19,666 nucleotides of DNA, taken from positions 1-19,666 of the forward strand of contig JABHJM010000093.1 of assembly GCA_018691995.1 (NCBI GenBank). The letters run 5' to 3'. The notes below the pieces were generated by a model. The model saw nothing but the letters and a program-made list of their open reading frames with translations, searched no databases and was not told the DNA's origin. The position numbers and the translations under genes are program-made. Shown one piece after another: positions 14,219 through 19,666 of this stretch; the first letter of the stretch is position 1, and each line of letters begins with the position of its first letter. Origin of the DNA: Candidatus Iainarchaeum sp. GTDB lineage: Archaea; Iainarchaeota; Iainarchaeia; Iainarchaeales; JAAZKV01.

Positions 14219-15439
14219 TTAATTAAGAATAATTATTCGCCCATCTTTTAGAATAAAATCTTTTTTTCTTGTTTCAACATTTTTCTTGCCATAAGTAATA
14301 CTTTGTCTTCTCTTATTCACTTCTTTGACTCTTCCTAAATAATTTCCTTCTTCATCACTTACGTGTAGTCCAATAAGAATTCTTGTTACTTTTGCACGTA
14401 TATCAAAAGTGTTTCCAATTCTAAGTGCAATTATTAAAATAATAAAACTTGCCATTATGTTTGCTGGGAACCAAGCAAGATCAGCTTGACTCAAAAACAC
14501 AAGTGTTCCCGCATCAAGTATTGCCCATAAAGCAACTATTGAAACAATTTGAACAAAGTACTTTCCAATCTTATAAGCTTTTTTTGCATAAATTGAATCC
14601 ACTCCTTTTGCAACAATAATTGAAATAACAGCTGCTGCTAAAAATGGATATAATAAACGCAGTGACGAAATGACATCAAGTCCAATATCAATAAAGTTTG
14701 ATGAAATCAATTGAATATAAGCTAACCAAATTCCAAATAGTGGGAAAATAAATGCGGCTACATAAAATACAACACTAATTCTTTGTTCGGAAATACTTGA
14801 AGTGATATTTTTGAACATGTCCATAATCTTGTCTTCAATTCCAAATCCTTTAAGGAGCAAGTATGCTCCAAGAACCAAAGTAATTGTTTGTAAAATATAT
14901 TGTGGGTAAAAAAACCACAGGCTTGCAAATAATAGTAATAATATTCCAGGAATTCCAATAAACATTCTTGCAATGCTTGGGTCCCGAAAAGCTTCTTTAA
15001 TTGTATAAAAGGTTGATTCAACAGCCTGGGCTTGTCGAATTATAACTTGTTCAGTAGAAATAATCTTTGCGCGGGATTGAAGTAGAGGAATTACTTGTGC
15101 ATCCTCTGCACCATCAGTAACAAGGATCCAACCTTCAACATTATAATTTTTTTGAATAATATCAAGTTGACGATTAATTTCTTTATCGCTACGAAGTGCA
15201 GTTTTGTCTTTTCCAGTTATGGTGACAACTTCAACATTTTTGAATTCTTTTTTTGCTTCTTCCATTTTCTTAATAGAAGCAAAAATAGTATTAGCGTCAC
15301 TCTCAGTAGGATCAGCTAAAATTAGTTTTTGTCCAGCTTCAAGATTTTTTTCACGCCCAATAACAGGGCCCTTAAACCGGGTTTTTCTACCTAGATCATT
15401 GTCCCGATCTACACAAACTACAAAAACTTTCTTTTTCAT
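14219..15439 (-). CDS. DUF373 family archaeal membrane protein
   Basis: A 406-aa protein. The N-terminal soluble domain (1-155) begins VFVVCVDRDNDLG and contains DPTESDANTIFASI and GWILVTDGAEDAQVIP, the signature of DUF373, a family restricted to archaea with unknown function. About six membrane helices follow (approx. 159-178, 182-197, 221-243, 261-279, 293-312, 322-341). The last 55 residues form a small soluble beta domain (GLHVSDEEGNYLGRVKEV) resembling a PRC-barrel. The start fits the conserved first strand directly. The 3' end abuts lonB. A nucleotide- or ligand-binding N-terminal domain coupled to a membrane module is inferred only from layout. Confidence 0.88.
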   Translation of the reverse strand: MKKKVFVVCVDRDNDLGRKTRFKGPVIGREKNLEAGQKLILADPTESDANTIFASIKKMEEAKKEFKNVEVVTITGKDKTALRSDKEINRQLDIIQKNYNVEGWILVTDGAEDAQVIPLLQSRAKIISTEQVIIRQAQAVESTFYTIKEAFRDPSIARMFIGIPGILLLLFASLWFFYPQYILQTITLVLGAYLLLKGFGIEDKIMDMFKNITSSISEQRISVVFYVAAFIFPLFGIWLAYIQLISSNFIDIGLDVISSLRLLYPFLAAAVISIIVAKGVDSIYAKKAYKIGKYFVQIVSIVALWAILDAGTLVFLSQADLAWFPANIMASFIILIIALRIGNTFDIRAKVTRILIGLHVSDEEGNYLGRVKEVNKRRQSITYGKKNVETRKKDFILKDGRIIILN

Positions 15440-15475
15440 GTTATCCCTAATAATTATATACTCTAAGCATTATTC

Positions 15476-15485
15476 TTATATATAA
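15476..15485 (+). promoter_or_regulatory. TATA box for the stomatin-like gene
   Basis: TTATATATAA, a near-ideal box, predicts transcription starting near 15507 and hence a 5' leader of roughly 30 nt before ATG 15536. Within that leader, AAGGTTGATG (15521-15530) may serve as SD. Unlike most neighbours, this gene would have a leadered mRNA. Confidence 0.5.
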
Positions 15486-15535
15486 ACTGTTATTACAATA
15501 TGTAGTGACAAAGTGATATTAAGGTTGATGAAAAA

Positions 15536-16522
15536 ATGGTAAGTGCAAGTTTTAGGTATGTTGTCTTTGCAATAATCTTAATGCTTATTGTAGTATTAGC
15601 AGGATTCTTTTTATCAAATGTTGAAGCATTCCTTGGATATGGGGTTTGGATAATTGGATTAATCATTTTTCTATTGATAATATCAAATTTTAATGTAGTA
15701 ATAACTTTAGTGGATTATGAGAGACTTGTAATTTATCGATTTGGAAAAGTTAATAGAGTTGGAGGTCCTGGCTGGACTTTTGTATGGCCTGGAATTGAAA
15801 CATATACAAAGGTTGATCTTAGAACAAAAACAATTGATGTTCCAAAACAAGATGTTGTAACAAAAGATAGCATTGAATTAAAACTTGACGCAATCATTTA
15901 CCTAAAAGTAAAAAAGGATCATCAAAGTGTTGTTAATTCTATTATTGAAGTTGAGAACTATGTTGAAGCATCAAAACTTTATGTGATAGCATCGCTTCGT
16001 GATGTTGTTGGTTCAATGGAGTTAAGTGAAGTTATTTCAAATATTGAAGTAATTAACAATAGAGTAAAATTAAGCCTTGAAAAGATTTCAAAACATTGGG
16101 GGATTGGAATTGATAGTGTTGAAATAAAAGATGTGCAAATTCCTGAAACTGTTCTTGAAGCAATGCATGAAGAAAAAGCAGCAGTACAACAAAAGCTTGC
16201 AAGAATGGAAAGAGCACTTGCTCATAAAGCAGAAATTGAAGCAGTAAAAGAAGCAGCAGAAGGACTTGATGAAAAAGCACTAACTTACTATTATATTCGA
16301 GCAATTGAACAAATGTCAAAAGGAAAGGGTTCACAAGTTTTCTTCCCTGCTGAATTTGCAAAACTAGCAGGAGCATTTGCTGGAAGTGGAGCTAGTAAAA
16401 GTAATTCTGAGTCAAAAGAACTTAAAGAAGCAAAAGAAATGTTGAAAAAATATGTTGATGGGGCAGTTAAGAAAACAAAACCAAAAACTACTAAAAAGAA
16501 AACTAAGAAAAAGAAAAAATAA
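15536..16522 (+). CDS. Stomatin/prohibitin-like SPFH-domain membrane protein
   Basis: A 328-aa membrane scaffold protein. Two hydrophobic helices (about 8-28 and 35-55) precede the SPFH domain (about 55-215), which has typical features: ERLVIYRFGKVNRVGGPGW near its start, TKTIDVPKQDVVTKDSI, the ASLRDVVGSMELSEV helix and GIGIDSVEIKDVQIP. An Ala/Glu coiled coil (about 195-250) and ALTYYYIRAIEQMSKG follow, as in archaeal/bacterial slipins. The tail (from about 305) is nearly pure Lys/Thr. Two N-terminal helices rather than one hairpin is slightly unusual. No NfeD-type partner protease is adjacent; LonB lies one gene away, but any link is speculative. Confidence 0.93.
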   Translation: MVSASFRYVVFAIILMLIVVLAGFFLSNVEAFLGYGVWIIGLIIFLLIISNFNVVITLVDYERLVIYRFGKVNRVGGPGWTFVWPGIETYTKVDLRTKTIDVPKQDVVTKDSIELKLDAIIYLKVKKDHQSVVNSIIEVENYVEASKLYVIASLRDVVGSMELSEVISNIEVINNRVKLSLEKISKHWGIGIDSVEIKDVQIPETVLEAMHEEKAAVQQKLARMERALAHKAEIEAVKEAAEGLDEKALTYYYIRAIEQMSKGKGSQVFFPAEFAKLAGAFAGSGASKSNSESKELKEAKEMLKKYVDGAVKKTKPKTTKKKTKKKKK

Positions 16523-16554
16523 ATTTATTTTTATTTAGCTATTTTGTTAATAAG

Positions 16555-16593
16555 TTTTTTTTGTTTAAAAAAAGAATTTAAGATTTAAAAAAA
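16555..16593. terminator. Bidirectional oligo-T terminator region
   Basis: The 71-bp gap between the converging stomatin and rpoL genes holds eight T on the + strand (16555-16562) and two A7 runs (16567-16573, 16587-16593), which are T7 runs for the - strand. This fits intrinsic archaeal termination in both directions. Confidence 0.55.
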
Positions 16594-16863
16594 CTATTTA
16601 GCTTTTTCAAATCCTTTTTTGAATTCATCAATATCTTTTTGGATGTCTTTTACTGTGTCTTCCAAAACTTTTTTTGCGCTACCTTTTGTTTTCAAAACAA
16701 AAACGGCCCTTTGGTCCAGTGGATGTTCTAATTTATAAGCTACAAATTCGACATCGTTATTTCCTGATAATTTTTCTCGTAGTAAATTAGGAACGGTGTG
16801 TCTTTCTCCTTCGACAACGAATTCTAGTTCACTTTTTTCGTCTTTAATAATTTCTAGTTTCAT
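16594..16863 (-). CDS. rpoL: DNA-directed RNA polymerase subunit L (Rpo11)
   Basis: An 89-aa RPB11/AC19-type subunit that pairs with RpoD (Rpo3) to nucleate RNA polymerase assembly. Family signature: EGERHTVPNLLREKL (residues about 18-32), then VEFVAYKLEHPLDQRAVFVLKTKG, then the C-terminal helix. Length is normal. The ATG overlaps the csl4 stop (ATGA), and a strong GGAGGT SD lies in the last csl4 codons, so it is translationally coupled to csl4. Confidence 0.95.
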   Translation of the reverse strand: MKLEIIKDEKSELEFVVEGERHTVPNLLREKLSGNNDVEFVAYKLEHPLDQRAVFVLKTKGSAKKVLEDTVKDIQKDIDEFKKGFEKAK

Positions 16864-17588
16864 CTTGATCTACCTCCAAAATTACTTCTTCCATTAGAAT
16901 TAAAATTTCGTCTTCCGCCCTGTCGGTTGTCTCGTCCTCGATCATTTCTTCCACCAAAGCTTCGTCCACCGTGGCCTCTATTATCTCGTCCACCAAAACT
17001 TCTTCGGTCTCTAAATCCACCTCTTGAATCATCACGTTCACGTGGTTTATATTCGTCTTCTTTTTCAAACCATTTTCGATCTTCAATACTTCCACAATCA
17101 AGGCATTTCATTTTTTCTTGATTTGACATCATTTCGTGTCTACATTTACTACAATAAGCTTTAATCACACCAAGTCCTTTCCCTTTTGTTTCAAGGTCAA
17201 TTCCATAATCATCAATTCGATTAACTTTTGCTTTTACAATATCTCCAATTCTATAAAAATCACGAGTTCTTGAAACGAATTCGTTAGAAATATTTCGAAC
17301 AGGGATTTGTGCATTACGCCTAGTAACTTTTGTCTCCCCTTCTCCTCTTTTGAGTTCAACCATTACTGTATTATCTTTAACATTAGTAATAACTCCGAAA
17401 ACAACATCTCCTTCTTTAACAGGTTCAATACTTTTACCCTTCACTGTTGCTTCTTTTGTAGCATGATCTAAATTAGCGTTTCCAAAAGTAGTTGATTTAA
17501 TAAGTCCATCTTCAACATAAGTGTTCTTTCCTGCAAGAAATTCTTCTTCTGTTGTCAATGCTTCACCGGGCATTATTGTTTTTTCCAT
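16860..17588 (-). CDS. csl4: Exosome RNA-binding subunit Csl4 with C-terminal RGG-rich tail
   Basis: Cap subunit of the archaeal RNA exosome that recruits and channels RNA to the Rrp41/Rrp42 ring; 242 aa versus about 180-200 in most archaea. The N-terminal domain is residues 1-55 (PGEALTTEEEFLAG). An S1 domain covers about 60-135 (GDVVFGVITNVKDNTVMVEL, then YRIGDIVKAKVNRI). A zinc ribbon has Cys146, Cys149, Cys162 and Cys165. An extra tail of about 62 residues (181-242) consists of Arg, Gly, Asn, Asp and Ser with GGR, RGG and SFGGR units. The tail accounts for the extra length and should be disordered and RNA-binding. ATG 17588 has a TATA box about 25 nt upstream; ATG 17573 is an alternative. 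It overlaps rpoL by 4 nt. Confidence 0.93.
   Translation of the reverse strand: MEKTIMPGEALTTEEEFLAGKNTYVEDGLIKSTTFGNANLDHATKEATVKGKSIEPVKEGDVVFGVITNVKDNTVMVELKRGEGETKVTRRNAQIPVRNISNEFVSRTRDFYRIGDIVKAKVNRIDDYGIDLETKGKGLGVIKAYCSKCRHEMMSNQEKMKCLDCGSIEDRKWFEKEDEYKPRERDDSRGGFRDRRSFGGRDNRGHGGRSFGGRNDRGRDNRQGGRRNFNSNGRSNFGGRSR
16874..16879 (-). promoter_or_regulatory. Shine-Dalgarno site for rpoL inside the csl4 coding end
   Basis: GGAGGT on the - strand encodes the Gly-Gly of the csl4 C-terminus and sits about 10 nt before the rpoL ATG at 16863. The strong match makes coupled translation likely. Confidence 0.6.
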
Positions 17589-17607
17589 TAAAATTCACTA
17601 TCAATAG

Positions 17608-17617
17608 TATTTTATAT
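17608..17617 (-). promoter_or_regulatory. TATA box for csl4-rpoL
   Basis: ATATAAAATA on the - strand, centred about 25 nt from ATG 17588, predicts a leaderless csl4-rpoL transcript. Confidence 0.55.
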
Positions 17618-17661
17618 TCCAAAAGAATTTACTTTATGAAAGGTATATAAAGGTTAGTAAA

Positions 17662-18624
17662 ATGGTTCTAGAATCACTGATTGGGGAGAAAAACATTAGG
17701 AAGCATCCTATTTACATGCTTCTAATAACCTTCATAATTTCCATTGGAAGTATCATTGCAGCATATCACATAGCTCCTTCGCATTCAAGTGTTCTCTCTG
17801 TAGCATTTATTACAATTGGATTAATTCCAGTTGTGCATAACATTTTAACAAAAGAAGAATATGAAGAAGCAATTGAAAGAAAATCTTCAGTAACCTTTTT
17901 TGCAAGACATTTTAATTTAATTTTGATATATGTGTTAATTTTTGTCGGAGTAATTTTAGCATTCACTTTTGCATATGTTGCTTTCCCTGCAGATGTGAAT
18001 CAAACTGTTTTTTCTGAACAAATAAAATCTTTTTGTTGGATGCAACCTGGTTCGTGTGAAGGGAGTATTCCTCTTTCAATAACAGGGCAAGCAACTGCTG
18101 CAGGACTTGATTATTGTAGGGTTCCAGAAATGCAAGATCCATTTGCTTGTTCATTTGTAATATTTCAAAACAATGCACAAGTATTAATTTTCATAATAAT
18201 TCTTTCTTTACTCTATGGTGCTGGAGCAATATATATTATTGCATGGAATGCTTCTATCATTGGACTCTTTTTTGGAGAAATGATATTAACATTTGAATAT
18301 GGGAAAGCATTTGGATTTGCAATATTAATGGTGATAGGGCATGGTGCTCCCGAATTATTTGCATATGTTTTTGGAGCATTGGCAGGAGCAGTTCTTTCAG
18401 CAATGGTTTCAAGAGGACAATTTCTTAGCCATGAATTTTCAACAATAATCAAAGATGTATTATTCCTAGCAGGACTTGGATTATTTTCAGTTGCATATGG
18501 TTCATTTGTAGAAGGAGTGGGGATAGTTGGATATGCTGATCTTTCAGTAATACTTGGATTCATTTATTTACTTATAATAATATTTCTTGTTTTCTTTTAT
18601 GGAAAAAAGAGAATAAAAAAATAA
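17662..18624 (+). CDS. SpoIIM/DUF95-family multi-pass membrane protein
   Basis: A 320-aa polytopic membrane protein with about six to seven helices (roughly 18-35, 43-60, 84-108, 172-195, 198-212, 218-245 and 290-316). The segment NASIIGLFFGEM followed by GHGAPELFAYVFGALAGA matches the stage II sporulation protein M signature, a family common in archaea that do not sporulate. Between helices 3 and 4 lies an external loop of about 60 residues with four Cys (CWMQPGSC, then DYCRVPEMQDPFAC), which could form disulfides; this is an inference. CTTTATGA at 17632-17639 is a weak TATA candidate 26 nt before the ATG. The cellular role in archaea is not established. Confidence 0.87.
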   Translation: MVLESLIGEKNIRKHPIYMLLITFIISIGSIIAAYHIAPSHSSVLSVAFITIGLIPVVHNILTKEEYEEAIERKSSVTFFARHFNLILIYVLIFVGVILAFTFAYVAFPADVNQTVFSEQIKSFCWMQPGSCEGSIPLSITGQATAAGLDYCRVPEMQDPFACSFVIFQNNAQVLIFIIILSLLYGAGAIYIIAWNASIIGLFFGEMILTFEYGKAFGFAILMVIGHGAPELFAYVFGALAGAVLSAMVSRGQFLSHEFSTIIKDVLFLAGLGLFSVAYGSFVEGVGIVGYADLSVILGFIYLLIIIFLVFFYGKKRIKK

Positions 18625-18641
18625 TTTAAAAATTGATTAAG

Positions 18642-18650
18642 TATTATATA
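18642..18650 (+). promoter_or_regulatory. TATA box for the signal peptidase gene
   Basis: TATTATATA centred 27 nt before ATG 18673. It supports that ATG, with a leaderless transcript, rather than the in-frame GTG at 18664. Confidence 0.5.
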
Positions 18651-18672
18651 TTGTTTTATTGGTGTGTTAGTT

Positions 18673-19488
18673 ATGGCAAAGTTCAAATCAAATAAAAAAG
18701 AATCAAAACCAATTCTTCCAAAAATAAAAAAACCAAGGGTTTTGAAAAAATTAGAATGGTTAGATCCATTTCACTATGTTGACTTGTTTGTAATTCCAAG
18801 AGTAAAAAAAGTAACTGATTCAGAACTTGTTGAGGGAGCGGTTAATGTTATTTTTGCATTAATTTTTGCATCAGCATTATATTTTATTTTAGGATTGGCA
18901 TTTGGAACAGCTTCTCCGCTTGTAATAGTTTATTCAGAAAGCATGGAAGATTCTTTTTTTAGAGGAGATGTTATGGGATTAACAAAAGCAAATTCAGAAA
19001 TGAATTTTGGAGATGAAATTATTTTAAACGAAAATATAAGAGGAGTCCCTGTTGAAAAATATTTAAGTGCAGAATATTTTAATGGTGTAAATTCACTAGT
19101 AACAAAAATAATTTTTAATGATGGGCAAGAAGTAATTCCGACAACAGAGGGTAGTGTTGTAGTCTATCCATCATACCCATATAATTTACCAATAATTCAT
19201 CGTTCAATTATAAAAATAAAAGCAAACGATGGAACATTTCTTTTAACAAAAGGGGATAATAAATTAACAAATTTTACCTTTGATCAAGATTGTGGGCAAA
19301 TTGATGTATTAAGAGGACGCGCTACAAAAAATTGTATTTCATTTTATGCAATTCCAATTGAAGAAGTACAAGGAGTGGCATTTTTTAGAATTCCAGTGGT
19401 TGGTTGTGTGAAACTATGGTTAGTTGATGACTTAACTTCATTAATATCAAGAGGAAAATTGCCACCTGATTTCAAAGGAATTTGTTAG
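18673..19488 (+). CDS. Signal peptidase I, archaeal/ER (Ser-His) type
   Basis: Membrane protease that removes signal peptides from exported proteins; 271 aa. An N-terminal cytosolic extension of about 55 residues, strongly basic at first, precedes a membrane helix at about 55-80. The S26 catalytic core follows: YSESMEDSF with nucleophile Ser90; IIHRSI with His176 as general base, replacing the Lys of bacterial enzymes; LTKGDNKL with Asp195. The Ser-His arrangement is that of Sec11-like enzymes. The C-terminal half after Asp195 has extra residues and two to three Cys. Likely substrates include the signal-peptide protein encoded at 9138-9911. Confidence 0.92.
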   Translation: MAKFKSNKKESKPILPKIKKPRVLKKLEWLDPFHYVDLFVIPRVKKVTDSELVEGAVNVIFALIFASALYFILGLAFGTASPLVIVYSESMEDSFFRGDVMGLTKANSEMNFGDEIILNENIRGVPVEKYLSAEYFNGVNSLVTKIIFNDGQEVIPTTEGSVVVYPSYPYNLPIIHRSIIKIKANDGTFLLTKGDNKLTNFTFDQDCGQIDVLRGRATKNCISFYAIPIEEVQGVAFFRIPVVGCVKLWLVDDLTSLISRGKLPPDFKGIC

Positions 19489-19499
19489 ATGTAATAAGG

Positions 19500-19509
19500 T
19501 TTATATTAT
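19500..19509 (+). promoter_or_regulatory. TATA box for the final gene
   Basis: TTTATATTAT centred about 26 nt before ATG 19531, in the 42-bp gap after the signal peptidase; this predicts a leaderless transcript. Confidence 0.5.
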
Positions 19510-19530
19510 AGAAAAGGGATTAGTGTTTGT

Positions 19531-19666
19531 ATGATTGAAGAGTTTGCAGCAATGCTTGGAATGGATGTGTTTGCTTTATCTATACTAATTATTATTGTTG
19601 CAGTAATTATTATTGCGATTTCAATAATTGTAAATATTGTTGTAACAAGAAGAAGTAAAGAAGAAG
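19531..19666 (+). CDS. N-terminal part of a membrane protein (3' end outside window)
   Basis: An open frame from ATG 19531 to the window edge, 45 complete codons. It begins MIEEFAAMLGMDVFAL and continues with one long hydrophobic helix rich in Ile/Val (about residues 16-37), then a basic cytoplasmic-type boundary (TRRSKEE). A well-placed TATA box supports the start. The product cannot be identified from this fragment. Confidence 0.65.
   Translation, partial: MIEEFAAMLGMDVFALSILIIIVAVIIIAISIIVNIVVTRRSKEE

Noticed and set aside
15440..15535. tRNA or small RNA gene in one of the longest gaps
   Set aside because: Ninety-six A/T-rich bases with TATA and SD elements; no cloverleaf stems, T-loop GTTCRA or stable hairpin is visible.
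16844..17101. Acidic 85-aa reading frame on the - strand, overlapping csl4 and rpoL
   Set aside because: It is an out-of-frame shadow of the Arg/Gly-rich csl4 tail; the low-complexity composition explains the open frame.
17644..17652. TATATAAAG as TATA box of the SpoIIM-like gene
   Set aside because: It is only about 14 nt from the ATG, too close for the start at 17662; it would place transcription inside the gene. A weak CTTTATGA at -26 fits better.
18664..18672. GTG start for the signal peptidase
   Set aside because: The TATA box at 18642-18650 is 27 nt before ATG 18673, the same spacing as at other genes here.

Overview
The window is a densely packed, A+T-rich archaeal chromosome segment. 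Archaeal identity is well supported by the gene content: archaeal-type phenylalanyl-tRNA synthetase subunits, Orc1/Cdc6, the replication factor C large subunit, membrane-bound LonB, a short RNase Z, the exosome subunit Csl4, RNA polymerase subunit L (RpoL), a DUF373 membrane protein and a Ser/His signal peptidase. The small gaps, very low G+C and the mixture of conserved information-processing genes with unfamiliar small membrane proteins suggest a small-genome lineage such as DPANN (Woesearchaeota/Pacearchaeota-like). That lineage assignment is inference.

Layout. 1-2512: end of pheS and complete pheT (+ strand, 1-base overlap). 2513-4079: a diverging pair, a ferritin-like diiron protein (-) and Orc1/Cdc6 (+), apparently sharing one TATA element. 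4140-5710: a two-gene unit encoding a very lysine-rich, repeat-built protein of 414 aa (probably nucleic-acid binding) and a small protein carrying a second copy of its C-terminal domain. 5753-6955: an Obg/YchF-like GTPase (-). 6998-7801: a lysozyme-fold lytic transglycosylase (+). 7837-9141: RFC large subunit (+), overlapping at its end a convergent secreted, membrane-anchored protein (9138-9911, -). 10005-11291: a three-gene unit with a metal-ligand-depleted UPF0173-type hydrolase homologue, a 40-aa membrane peptide and a membrane-anchored protein with two SHOCT-like repeats. 11305-12213: RNase Z (-). 12272-14218: LonB (+), directly abutting DUF373 (14219-15439, -). 15536-16522: stomatin/SPFH protein (+). 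16594-17588: csl4-rpoL (-), where Csl4 carries an unusual RGG-rich tail. 17662-18624: SpoIIM-like membrane protein. 18673-19488: signal peptidase I. 19531-end: start of a small membrane protein.

Expression logic read from the sequence: most first genes have a TATA-like box centred about 25-27 nt upstream of the start codon, which predicts leaderless transcripts. Several internal operon genes (pheT, the 106-aa gene, rpoL) instead have Shine-Dalgarno-like sequences matching an AUCACCUCC-type 16S tail. The rule helps choose starts for several genes. No intergenic gap exceeds about 100 bp. I see no tRNA or rRNA, no CRISPR array and no insertion sequence.

The best candidates for something undescribed are the lysine-rich repeat protein with its overlapping partner (4140-5710), the RGG-tailed Csl4, the lytic transglycosylase in an archaeon, and the small membrane operon with a degenerate metallo-beta-lactamase-fold protein (10005-11291).
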